The notes beneath the pieces are model-generated. The model searched no databases and was not told the DNA's origin. It worked only from the letters and a program-made list of their open reading frames with translations. Made by a program: the position numbers and the translations under genes. From NCBI RefSeq assembly GCF_003933745.1, contig NZ_RSEB01000004.1:496001-560000 (forward strand): a DNA stretch of 64,000 nt, written 5' to 3'. Positions 1-9,996 of the stretch are shown here, piece by piece. Every line of letters begins with the position of its first letter. The first letter of the stretch is position 1. The DNA comes from Glycomyces terrestris. Its GTDB lineage: Bacteria; Actinomycetota; Actinomycetes; Mycobacteriales; Micromonosporaceae.

Positions 1-339
1 CCCGGCGTCCTTCCCACGGTCGTGCTCTGGGCCGCGGCGGGGTGCCTCGGCTCCTACATGGTCTTCGCCCAGATCGCGTTCACCCAGCTCGTGCCCGACC
101 ACGTGCGGGCCCGCGCGATCGCCTTCGCCTCGGCCGGCCTCCAGACCGCGCAGGGCGTCGGGGTCATGCTCGGCGGCGTCCTCGCGGAGGCCGTGCCCCC
201 CTCCCTGGCGATCGCGGTGAGCGCGGCGGCCGGTTCCACTGCGGCGCTGCTCATCGGTGCCGTCCACCGGCTCGGCCGAGTCGACCCCGAGGTCGGCGTG
301 CGACTTCCTGCCGCGCAGCGCGAACCGGTCGGTGCGTGA
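1..339 (+). CDS. MFS transporter, C-terminal end (partial, 5' end outside window)
   Basis: The frame is open from base 1 to a TGA at 337-339, so only the last 112 codons are present. The fragment holds two hydrophobic segments (TVVLWAAAGCLGSYMVFAQI and, later, a stretch around LAIAVSAAAGSTAALLIGAV). They are linked by PDHVRARAIAFAS, the short cytoplasmic charged loop with an R-x-R-A pattern typical of major facilitator superfamily transporters. A polar tail follows. This suggests the last transmembrane helices of a proton-driven drug or metabolite exporter in the inner membrane. Substrate cannot be judged from the tail. A perfect hairpin lies about 260 bases downstream. Confidence 0.7.
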   Translation, partial: PGVLPTVVLWAAAGCLGSYMVFAQIAFTQLVPDHVRARAIAFASAGLQTAQGVGVMLGGVLAEAVPPSLAIAVSAAAGSTAALLIGAVHRLGRVDPEVGVRLPAAQREPVGA

Positions 340-758
340 GTGGAGCGGCCGATGTCCCGTGAGCACGACCGGCGCGTTCCTGAACGGCCGGACCGAGTCT
401 CCCGTCCCGGTCCCGGGACGGGCCCGGCGAGCAGGAGAGGAGGTGCGCCATGCGAGGCCGTGACTTCTAGTCACCGGTGGGCGGCAGTCGTGGGATGACG
501 CCGTCCGACGCCCCGGAGTGCCGGACGCGCACGGCGCGGCCGGCACCGCGACACCGGGGCACCCGCGTTCGCGGCGCTCCGCCTGCGGGCGCGGGCACTC
601 GGCGGCCCGCCTCCGGTCGAGGCGGGCCGCCGATGTCGTATACCTGGCGTGACGCCGATCTGAGACGAGGGTGAAGCCGGTCCGCCCTTGACTGTCGGTA
701 CCGGCGTGCCGGCCATGCGGACCGCACCGGCCACGACTGCGCGAAGGAGCCTCCATTC
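340..758. other. Intergenic region with no convincing gene
   Basis: This 419-base stretch separates the MFS tail from the GNAT gene. Open frames here run antisense to the GNAT gene or are arginine-rich shadow frames, and none has a ribosome binding site or recognisable domain. The only clear element is the hairpin at 600-632. The GNAT promoter must lie between that hairpin and 759, but I see no clear hexamers. Confidence 0.5.
600..632 (+). terminator. Hairpin terminator after the MFS gene
   Basis: A perfect 14-bp stem (600-613 with 619-632) encloses the 5-nt loop CGGTC. It has no downstream T tract, as is common for actinobacterial terminators. It lies between two plus-strand genes, so it probably ends transcription of the MFS gene. 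Confidence 0.55.
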
Positions 759-1388
759 ATGATCGTGATCACGACCGCCCGACCGGACGAGTTCGCGGCC
801 GCCGCCGACGTCCTCGCGGAGGCCTTCGTCGACGACCCCGTGGCCCGCGGCATCGTGCCCTTCGAGGCCGACCGGCGGCGACGGCTGGCGCACCTGTTCA
901 CCGCCGTCCTCAGATCCGGTCCGGGACCGCGCGGCGTCATCGACCTCGCACGGCGGGAAGGCGACGAGCGCATCGTCGGCGTCGCCGCCTGGGAGGCGCC
1001 CGGCTCGCGACGCGGGGCGCTCGGGCGGGAACTGGCCCAGCTGCCGCTGTTCCTCAAGGCGTTCGGACCCGCCGGGCTGCCCCGCGCGATGATGATGGAG
1101 CACCGCCTCCAGCGCCACCGGCCCACCGTGCCGCACTGGTACCTCGCCGACATCGGCGTCAGCGTCTCGGCCCGCGGGCTCGGTGTGGGTTCGGCGCTGC
1201 TGCGGGCCCGTCTGGACGCCGTCGACCAGGCCGGCCTTCCGGCCTACCTCGAGTCGTCCACGCCCGAGAACCGCCGCTTGTACGCGCGCTTCGGGTTCGG
1301 CGAACTCGCCTCCATCGCCGGGATTCCGGGCGCCTCGCCGGTGGCGATGCTCCGCTCGTCACCGCCGGATCCCGGCGGCCTCGGCTGA
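759..1388 (+). CDS. GNAT family N-acetyltransferase
   Basis: A 209-residue protein with the GCN5-related acetyltransferase fold. The acetyl-CoA pyrophosphate loop is RGLGVGSALLRARLD near residues 138-152. The C-terminal motif YLESSTPENRRLYARFGF near 165-182 matches the subgroup that ends in a 'xESs-x-xN-x-xlYxrxGF' signature. It transfers an acetyl group from acetyl-CoA to an amine; the acceptor is unknown. ATG at 759 is preceded by AAGGAG at 744-749. The gene is isolated: a hairpin lies upstream and the next gene is convergent. Many actinomycete relatives are of unknown function, so no drug substrate is claimed. Confidence 0.88.
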   Translation: MIVITTARPDEFAAAADVLAEAFVDDPVARGIVPFEADRRRRLAHLFTAVLRSGPGPRGVIDLARREGDERIVGVAAWEAPGSRRGALGRELAQLPLFLKAFGPAGLPRAMMMEHRLQRHRPTVPHWYLADIGVSVSARGLGVGSALLRARLDAVDQAGLPAYLESSTPENRRLYARFGFGELASIAGIPGASPVAMLRSSPPDPGGLG

Positions 1389-1419
1389 CGAAGGGGGCGG
1401 CGACGCCGGGCCCGCGCCG

Positions 1420-1453
1420 GGCCCGGCCGTCCGATGGGGACGGTGGCCGGGCC
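1420..1453. terminator. Bulged hairpin between convergent genes
   Basis: GGCCCGG (1420-1426) pairs with CCGGGCC (1447-1453) and CCGTCC (1427-1432) with GGACGG (1438-1443), leaving a 3-nt TGG bulge and a 5-nt loop. It sits between the convergent GNAT and YCII-like genes and could serve both strands. Confidence 0.4.
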
Positions 1454-1544
1454 GACGCCGGCGGTCCCGGTGGCCGCGGCGGTGACGGAGCCGGACCGGT
1501 CAGGAGACCGCTTCGGCGGCGACCGTCTCCCGTCCCGGCGGCGG

Positions 1545-1919
1545 CTACTCGGGTTGCTCCTGCAGGGCCCGGACCTCGATGCGCGAACCCAGGGCGGCCG
1601 AAGCCTGCTCGGCCCAGCTCAGCGCCTGCTCCTCGTCAGGGGCCTGAACGATCCAGAATCCGCCCACGTACTCGGCCGCCTCGACGAACGGGCCCGGCGT
1701 GCGGACGGGCGTCCCGCCGGTTGCGTCGACGGTGACCGCGGTCGAGGGCGGCTGGAGGCCGCCGGCGGTGACGAAGGCGCCGGCCTCACCGAGATCGGCG
1801 TTGAACTTGTCGACGGCCTTCATCATCGCCTGGAGCTCGGCGGGGTCGATCTCCTGCATGGACTCCATCGTCGGCTCCTCGGCCGACTCGTGCGGGATCG
1901 TGAGGAAGTACTGAGGCAT
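1545..1919 (-). CDS. YCII-related (DGPF family) protein
   Basis: A 124-residue protein beginning MPQYFLTI. It has the YCII/DGPF fold signature: an N-terminal beta strand, a central GPFVEAAEYVGGFWIV block (equivalent to the DGPFAETKE-x-xGGFYIl motif), then an A-L-x-WA helix. Such small alpha/beta ferredoxin-like proteins often sit near ECF sigma factors; their reaction is mostly unknown. A longer frame opens at 1976, but the ATG at 1919 is favoured because GGAGGAGG lies just upstream and the family starts at this position. It lies downstream of and on the same strand as the GH2 gene, about 190 bases away, probably as a separate unit. Confidence 0.82.
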   Translation of the reverse strand: MPQYFLTIPHESAEEPTMESMQEIDPAELQAMMKAVDKFNADLGEAGAFVTAGGLQPPSTAVTVDATGGTPVRTPGPFVEAAEYVGGFWIVQAPDEEQALSWAEQASAALGSRIEVRALQEQPE

Positions 1920-1967
1920 GGGGCCTCCTCCATTCTCGTCTTCAGGGAGCGGTCCGCAGCGGTCGCA

Positions 1968-1993
1968 TGCCGACACGCCGCGGTATGTCGGCA
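1968..1993. promoter_or_regulatory. Inverted repeat upstream of the YCII-like gene
   Basis: TGCCGACA (1968-1975) and TGTCGGCA (1986-1993) form a perfect 8-bp inverted repeat around a 10-nt spacer. It lies about 50-75 bp upstream of the YCII-like start and about 110 bp downstream of the GH2 stop. It could be an operator for the former or a terminator for the latter; the 10-nt spacer slightly favours an operator. Confidence 0.35.
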
Positions 1994-2105
1994 GTCAACG
2001 ACCGCCCGCTCTCACCCACGCCTCACTTCAGCCTCACTCCAGGTCCCCGTTCACGCAGCGGACGCAGCGGGCCCGGTGCCGCGGGCCGGCCGAGAGCCGC
2101 GGGGA

Positions 2106-5132
<3,027 letters not shown>

Positions 5133-5272
5133 CCGGCCCGACGCGGCTGGAGGCGCCGGACGGCCTGTCGCGCCGACAGGTTCGGCGACTTTCATGCGTG
5201 CGCGCGGGAACGGCGCCGGACCGTCCGGAAGCTCCTCGCTCCAACCCCTGGTTCTGCGGGCACACTGGGCCG

Positions 5273-6235
5273 ATGGACTACGTCGCCCGCGTCCCGGCTC
5301 CGCCCCTCGACCGCTACATCGACGACCTCTACTACCTGAGCGGAAAGCCGCGTCACGCCCGGATCAACGTGCCGCCCATGCCCTCCGCCCACCTCTTCCT
5401 CAACCTGGGCGACCCCGCCCGGCTCTGGAACTCCGATCCGGCCGCGGCACCCGCGTTCGTGGCCGACGGCTGGTTCGCGGGGATGTGGACCAGGCGCTTC
5501 ACCGTCGAGTACCCGGCCTCGGTGCGGCTGCTCGGCGTCCACTTCAAGCCGTGGGGCACTTCGCCGTTCACGGGCATGCCCGCGAGCGAGCTGACGAACC
5601 GCTGGGTCCCGGTGGACGCCGTCTGGCAGCGCTCACTTGACCGCATCCGCAACCGCCTCCACGAGTCCGGTGCGACGGCTGAGGCGCTGCACTCCCTCGA
5701 AGCGGAACTGCTCGCGCGACTCGTCGACGCCCCGCCCCACGGCCTCGGCCTGGTCCGGCACACGGCCCGGCGACTCGAACGCGCCCACGGCGCGGTCGCC
5801 ATCGCCGGGCTGGCCGACACCGCCGGCGTCAGTGCCAGCCACCTGAACACGCAGTTCCGCCTCCACGTCGGCGTCTCGCCCAAGCGGGTGGCGCGGATCT
5901 ACCGGTTCGCGCGGCTCATCCTCTCGGTCGACGTCCAGGGCCCGGTCGACTGGGCCGAGACCGCGCACCGCGGCGGCTACTTCGACCAGGCCCACTTCAG
6001 CCGCGAATTCAAGGAGTTCACCGGGCACACGCCCTCCCAGTACCTGGCCCTGCGCCGCCGCATGCCCGCCGAACCCGACTTCCCGCCCGACGCCGGGCCG
6101 ATGCCGGCCGAGTTACTTTGTACAAGACCGGCGCCGCGGCCACGCGATAACGTCGCGCCACATGACGACGAAAGGGAAGACCGTGGGCGCAGTGATCATG
6201 CACAACGTGGTGTCGGTGGACGGATTCATCGCTGA
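5273..6235 (+). CDS. AraC family transcriptional regulator
   Basis: A 320-residue regulator. The N-terminal part (about 1-150) resembles the AraC-associated domain that opens with a proline-rich 'xPP-L-x-x-YI-x-x-x-Y' block. The C-terminal double helix-turn-helix spans about 180-265, with ADTAGVSASHLNTQF as the first recognition helix region and GYFDQAHFSREFKEFTGHTP as the classical second motif. The frame opens at 5039, but ATG 5273 is preferred: it follows a -10-like CACACT by 6 nt (a leaderless pattern) and starts the conserved region. The last 24 codons run 74 nt into the next gene, which is unusual for this family. It probably controls the divergent GH2 gene. Confidence 0.85.
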   Translation: MDYVARVPAPPLDRYIDDLYYLSGKPRHARINVPPMPSAHLFLNLGDPARLWNSDPAAAPAFVADGWFAGMWTRRFTVEYPASVRLLGVHFKPWGTSPFTGMPASELTNRWVPVDAVWQRSLDRIRNRLHESGATAEALHSLEAELLARLVDAPPHGLGLVRHTARRLERAHGAVAIAGLADTAGVSASHLNTQFRLHVGVSPKRVARIYRFARLILSVDVQGPVDWAETAHRGGYFDQAHFSREFKEFTGHTPSQYLALRRRMPAEPDFPPDAGPMPAELLCTRPAPRPRDNVAPHDDEREDRGRSDHAQRGVGGRIHR

Positions 6236-6794
6236 CGAGCACGACGACGTCGGCTCGCTCCACGACTGGTACTTCGGAGGCGACACCCCGCTCGCCTCCG
6301 CCGACGAGTCCGCGTACGACCATTCGGAAGGCGTCGGCGGTTTCCGGCTCTCGGCGGTCTCGGCGGCCTACGTCCAGCCCATGTGGGCGTCGATCGGCGT
6401 CATCGTGATGGGCCGCCACTTCTTCGACCTCACCAACGGCTGGGAGGGCAATCCGCCCGCCGGCGACCACGTGGTCGTGGTCTCCCACCGCCCCAAACCC
6501 GAAGGCTGGCATCCTGAAGCGTCCTACCACTTCGTCTCCGGCGTCGCCCCCGCGATCGCCAAGGCCAAGGAGCTCGCGGGCGACCGGATCGTCAGCGTCG
6601 CCGCCGGCGAGGTCGGCGGCCAGGCGCTGGCCGCCGGGCTCGTAGACGAGGTCGCCATGGACGTCGTGCCGATCGTGTTCGGCTCGGGCAAGCGGTACTT
6701 CGGCAGCATCGAGGGCCAGCACCGCCTCGAGGACCCGCACGTCGTCATCCAGGGCGACCGGGTGCTGCACCTCCGATTCAAGGTCAGCCGCTGA
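6162..6794 (+). CDS. Dihydrofolate reductase family (RibD C-terminal domain) protein
   Basis: A protein of up to 210 residues with the RibD_C/dihydrofolate-reductase-like fold. It opens with VIMHNVVSVDGFIAD, the usual 'SlDGfiA' start of stand-alone members. Later come VIVMGRHFFD, the nucleotide-contact GEVGGQALAAGLVDE helix and VVPIVFGSGKRYF near the C-terminus. These proteins are NADPH-dependent reductases by fold, but most stand-alone actinobacterial members have no assigned substrate. The start could be ATG 6162 or GTG 6183; AGGGAAG precedes the latter closely. The gene overlaps the 3' end of the AraC gene by 53-74 nt, so the two may be cotranscribed. Confidence 0.85.
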   Translation: MTTKGKTVGAVIMHNVVSVDGFIADEHDDVGSLHDWYFGGDTPLASADESAYDHSEGVGGFRLSAVSAAYVQPMWASIGVIVMGRHFFDLTNGWEGNPPAGDHVVVVSHRPKPEGWHPEASYHFVSGVAPAIAKAKELAGDRIVSVAAGEVGGQALAAGLVDEVAMDVVPIVFGSGKRYFGSIEGQHRLEDPHVVIQGDRVLHLRFKVSR

Positions 6795-6918
6795 GCCGGC
6801 GCCGAGGCGACAGGACGCGCCGGTCGCCCGCCGCATGAGCCCGGCATCGTGGCCGCCGTGTCCGGGCGGGGCGCCGAGTCTGGCACAGCTCCGGCGCCCT
6901 GCCGAGTCCCTGGTCCGG

Positions 6919-7059
6919 CTACGGGTGCTGCGAGCGCCTCGCCGCCTTCATCAGCGTCACACCGGATCCGAACGCCTCGACTGCGAACGGCTCGAGGTGG
7001 ACCGCGGTCTCAATCCCGTCGAACAGCGGTTTTCCTTCGCCGAGATACACCGGGTGGAG
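6919..7059 (-). pseudogene. Remnant of a dihydrofolate reductase-like (RibD_C) gene
   Basis: Reading the minus strand from 7059 to a TAG at 6919-6921 gives 46 codons with no start of their own. They include HPVYLGEGKPLFDGI and, further on, EAFGSGVTLMK. This is the characteristic C-terminal end of stand-alone RibD_C proteins (consensus 'P-V-x-LG-x-GkPLF ... f-x-sGvv-L'). The rest of the gene is missing: the fragment begins 3 nt after the stop codon of the TetR gene on the same strand. A deletion that fused the TetR gene's end to the reductase tail is the simplest reading. It is not derived from the neighbouring 6162-6794 copy, whose C-terminus differs. Confidence 0.65.
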
Positions 7060-7062
7060 CCT

Positions 7063-7662
7063 TCACGACGTGTAGGTGGCGTCGATGAGGGCGGCCAGCC
7101 GGGCGGCTGCGGCGCCGGTGTCGTAATCGGGGTCCTGGAGTTTCTCGGTGACGATCGAATCGATGGCGCCGCCGACGATGAGCGCCGTGGTGCGGCTGTC
7201 CGGGTCGGGAGCCAGGCCCCGTGCGCTGCGGGCGGTCTGGACGAGCTGCGCCAAGGGTCTCCAGCGGGCGGCGCTGTCGCGTTCGGCGTCGCTGTTGCCC
7301 AGCGCCTCGATGATCATGCGGGTGTGGTGGCGGTTGACGCTCAGGTGCTCGATCATCGAAATCGCGTAGGCGGCGGGGCCGTCCTCTGCGGACGCGGCCT
7401 CCACCGCGGCGCCCACATGCGAGACGAGCTCCTGGAGCACGTGTTCATAGGCCGCGTCGACGACCGCGGACTTGCTGGGGAAGTGGTAGAGCACCGCGGG
7501 CTTGGTGATGCCCGCGCGTTCGGCGATCCCCGCCAGGGAGACCCCCGCATACCCCTTCTCGGCGACGAGTTCGACGGTCTTCTCGATGATCTGGGCCTGG
7601 CGGAGGCGCTGGATGAAGGTCGCCGATTCGCCGTCTGACCCGCCCGTACTCGTCTCTGACAC
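7063..7662 (-). CDS. TetR family transcriptional regulator
   Basis: A 199-residue TetR-type repressor. The N-terminal helix-turn-helix spans about residues 18-65: IIEKTVELVAEKGYAGVSL, then IAERAGITKPAVLYHFPSK with the usual recognition helix. The remaining helical domain would bind a small ligand. GTG 7662 is too close to the GGAGG at 7664 for a normal ribosome binding site, but a -10-like TAAGCT (7674-7669) lies exactly 6 nt upstream, suggesting a leaderless start. It is divergent from the exported hydrolase, and two palindromes fill the 52-bp gap, so it very likely represses that gene and itself. Confidence 0.9.
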   Translation of the reverse strand: MSETSTGGSDGESATFIQRLRQAQIIEKTVELVAEKGYAGVSLAGIAERAGITKPAVLYHFPSKSAVVDAAYEHVLQELVSHVGAAVEAASAEDGPAAYAISMIEHLSVNRHHTRMIIEALGNSDAERDSAARWRPLAQLVQTARSARGLAPDPDSRTTALIVGGAIDSIVTEKLQDPDYDTGAAAARLAALIDATYTS

Positions 7663-7668
7663 CTCCGC

Positions 7669-7703
7669 AGCTTACCACGTGGTATATTTTCTGACCGATC
7701 GGT
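7669..7703. promoter_or_regulatory. Twin palindromic operators in the TetR-hydrolase intergenic region
   Basis: TACCACGTGGTA (7673-7684) and ACCGATCGGT (7694-7703) are perfect palindromes in the short divergent gap. Both carry ACC/GGT outer half-sites (TTACC...GGTAT and TGACC...GGTAA in context), 20 bp apart. The left one overlaps the TetR gene's likely -10 (TAAGCT, minus strand 7674-7669) and a TATATT -10 candidate for the hydrolase follows at 7683-7688. This arrangement fits autoregulated TetR operators. Confidence 0.55.
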
Positions 7704-7714
7704 AAGGAGTGATG

Positions 7715-8737
7715 ATGCCAGCCAGGGACCCCGCATCGAAGGAACGGACCGCCGCACCCGACGACGCCGAGCCGCGACGCCGGTGGTGGCGCCGCCGCCG
7801 CGTCCTGATCCCCTCGGCGGTCGTGCTCGCACTGGTCCTCGCGGCGGCCTTCGGCCTGCGCACCCCCTCCCCCGTCGGACACTGGGACGGCGCCGAAGGG
7901 CAGGACGCGTTCATGGCCGCGTACGAGGAGGCGTTCGAGGACATGCCCGAGCCGGCCCAGACCCTCGACGTGCGCACCGATTTCGGCATCGTGCGCGTCT
8001 ACCGATTCGACGGGCGTGACGGAGGCGCGCCCCTGGTGCTGCTCCCAGGCCGCGCCTCGGCGACACCGGTCTGGGCGGACAACCTGCCCTCCCTCCTCGA
8101 GATCAGCGACGTCTACACCCTCGACCTGCTCGGCGAACCCGGGATGAGCGTGCAGGAGCGCCCGATCACCTCGGACGAAGACCAGGCCGCGTGGCTGCAC
8201 CAGACCCTCGAGGGCCTTCCGGAGGACGAGTTCGACCTGGTCGGCCTCTCGATCGGCGGGTGGACCGCCGCCAACCTCGCCCTCCACCACCCTGACCGCA
8301 TCCGGACCATGACGCTGGTCGAACCGGTCTACGTCTTCGACGACATGCCCTGGGGCACGGTCGTGCGTTCGATCCCCGCCGCGTTCTCCTGGATGCCCAA
8401 GTCCTGGCGCGACGGCTTCAACTCCTACACCGCCGGCGGAGCACCCGTCGAGGACGTCCCGGTCGCCGACATGATCGAGGCGGGGATGCAGCACTACCGC
8501 CTCAAGCTCCCCCAGCCCACCCGCATCGGCGAGGACCGGCTCGAAGCGATCGAGATGCCGGTGCTGGTGATCATCGCCGAGGAATCCGTCATGCACGATC
8601 CCGCCACCGCCGCCGAGACCGCCGAGCGTGCTCTTCCCGACGGCACGGTGCACCGCTACGAGGAGGCGTCACACGCGGTGAACGGCGAATACCCCGACCG
8701 GCTCGCCGAGGACCTCGCCGCGTTCCTGGCGACCTGA
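7715..8737 (+). CDS. Membrane-anchored alpha/beta hydrolase
   Basis: A 340-residue alpha/beta-fold hydrolase. A cluster of arginines and a hydrophobic helix (VLIPSAVVLALVLAAAFGL, about 29-47) form an N-terminal membrane anchor or uncleaved signal, so the catalytic domain is probably outside the membrane. The nucleophile elbow is GLSIGGW, and the C-terminal histidine is in EASHAVNGEYP. PLVLLPGRASAT forms the oxyanion region. The frame can start at 7709, but AAGGAG at 7704-7709 fits ATG 7715 best (5-nt spacing). Substrate is unknown. It is divergent from a TetR regulator with twin operators between them. Confidence 0.85.
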   Translation: MPARDPASKERTAAPDDAEPRRRWWRRRRVLIPSAVVLALVLAAAFGLRTPSPVGHWDGAEGQDAFMAAYEEAFEDMPEPAQTLDVRTDFGIVRVYRFDGRDGGAPLVLLPGRASATPVWADNLPSLLEISDVYTLDLLGEPGMSVQERPITSDEDQAAWLHQTLEGLPEDEFDLVGLSIGGWTAANLALHHPDRIRTMTLVEPVYVFDDMPWGTVVRSIPAAFSWMPKSWRDGFNSYTAGGAPVEDVPVADMIEAGMQHYRLKLPQPTRIGEDRLEAIEMPVLVIIAEESVMHDPATAAETAERALPDGTVHRYEEASHAVNGEYPDRLAEDLAAFLAT

Positions 8738-8834
8738 CGCGATTCCGCACGAACGGACGCGGAGTTGAAGCACCGGGGCGGATGCGGCGGGCCGGGCCGC
8801 TGCGGCCACGGGCGTGTTCGAGGACGGCCGCTTC

Positions 8835-8865
8835 GACGGTCTCGGCCGTTGCGGCCGAGGCCGTC
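8835..8865. terminator. Hairpin between convergent genes
   Basis: A 14-bp stem (8835-8848 with 8852-8865) contains a single T-G pair and a 3-nt loop. It lies between the plus-strand hydrolase and the minus-strand membrane protein and can act in both directions. Confidence 0.5.
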
Positions 8866-8979
8866 CGGGCCCGCCGGGCGAGCGGAGCTCCACCGCGACG
8901 GCACCGTCTGCCGATCGGCGATCTCGGCCCGGCCCCTTGAGGAGGGCGACCGAGGCCTACCAGAGACAGCGGTAGCGGG

Positions 8980-9639
8980 TCAGTCGTAGGCCGCGAAGCG
9001 TTCGTGCGCTTGAGCGGCCATCGTCCCGGTGACCGCGAGGGCGTCTGCCGTTTCGAATTCGCCGGGCTCGGCGGTCAGCCCGACCGACATCAGGAGGCGC
9101 CCGGCACCGGCGCTGAGCAGGAACACCTGCCGCGAATCCCAGAGGTGCGCGTTGGTGTAACCGCTGAGACCGCCGCTGTCGAAGTCCTCGATCGTGTAAG
9201 TGTCCGGGTCGCCCTCCCAGGTCCGGCGGCTCTGGTCGGTCGTGCGCTCGGCGTAGTCTGCGGCCGTCTCGGACACGACGGTCAGGCTGAGATCCATGCC
9301 CGAGCCCGAGCGGTACACGCAGTGGAGGACGCCGGTCTCAGTGTCAGGATCTGCCTGGGCGGTCGCGGTGTCGAGCTCGGCGGCGCTCGCGGCGAGCGCC
9401 TCGAATCCGGCAAGGTCGAAGTCGTCACACGCGGTCTTCGCGAAGTCGGCGGCGACGCCCGTCGCGGCTTCGGACGGCGATTCAGTTCCATTCGGACGTT
9501 CGCTGTCCGAGAAGCCGCCGCGCAGGTGCAGGACCGCAAGCGCGGCGATGGCCAAGGCGGCGACGCCCGTCCCGAAGATCAAGACGAGCCGTTTCGTCGA
9601 CCGGCCCGGGGAATGCGGCTGGTTTGCGGGGGAAGACAA
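8980..9639 (-). CDS. Membrane-anchored protein of unknown function
   Basis: A 219-residue protein that I do not recognise with certainty. A basic N-terminus (STKRL) precedes one transmembrane helix (about residues 18-40, VLIFGTGVAALAIAALAVLH). A Ser/Glu-rich linker and a soluble extracytoplasmic domain with two cysteines (ACDDFD and LHCVYRSGSG) follow; the pair may form a disulfide. The layout resembles DUF3558-type actinobacterial surface proteins, but it has no lipobox. The start is a TTG at 9639, supported by AGGAG at a 7-nt spacing. It is transcribed alone, convergent with the hydrolase. Confidence 0.6.
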   Translation of the reverse strand: MSSPANQPHSPGRSTKRLVLIFGTGVAALAIAALAVLHLRGGFSDSERPNGTESPSEAATGVAADFAKTACDDFDLAGFEALAASAAELDTATAQADPDTETGVLHCVYRSGSGMDLSLTVVSETAADYAERTTDQSRRTWEGDPDTYTIEDFDSGGLSGYTNAHLWDSRQVFLLSAGAGRLLMSVGLTAEPGEFETADALAVTGTMAAQAHERFAAYD

Positions 9640-9996
9640 GCGCTCGCTCCTGAGATCGGCCGGTCAGGGCACGCATCCGCGGCGGGCTCGCGCCACGGCG
9701 TGGCCTGCGCGCGGCGCCGGTCGGAGATGCTGACGCCACCGACGATAACGGGGCCGTGCCATAGGCGAAGTTCGTTCATGTCAGGGAACCGGCGACCTCA
9801 GCGCCGCCGGTATTCGCGGCGGCGTGGGACCTGGAGCGGGCTTCCTCCGAAGCCGGTCATCGTCAAGGCGGACGCAGATCGGCCGGTGTTGCCGTCGACC
9901 GGCGGGCCCGGTTCCCCCCCTGAGTCGGGGCCTGCGTGGGTTCGGGTCACGTCGCAAGGAAAGGGGATCGTCACCTCTGGACGGCTCGTCCGCGCG
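9640..9996. other. Intergenic region with no gene seen
   Basis: This 357-base stretch lies between two minus-strand genes, the SARP gene (stop 9997) and the membrane protein (start 9639). Frames here are short and arginine-rich without ribosome binding sites. It must hold the promoter of the membrane protein gene. I see no strong hairpin after the SARP stop. Confidence 0.45.

Noticed and set aside
467-1153. Long minus-strand frames opposite the GNAT gene
   Set aside because: Arginine- and glycine-rich shadow of a clear plus-strand acetyltransferase; no ribosome binding site or family motif.
6118-6151. TTGTAC ... GATAAC as a promoter for the RibD_C gene
   Set aside because: Spacing between the hexamers is over 20 bp and the -10 does not fit TANNNT.
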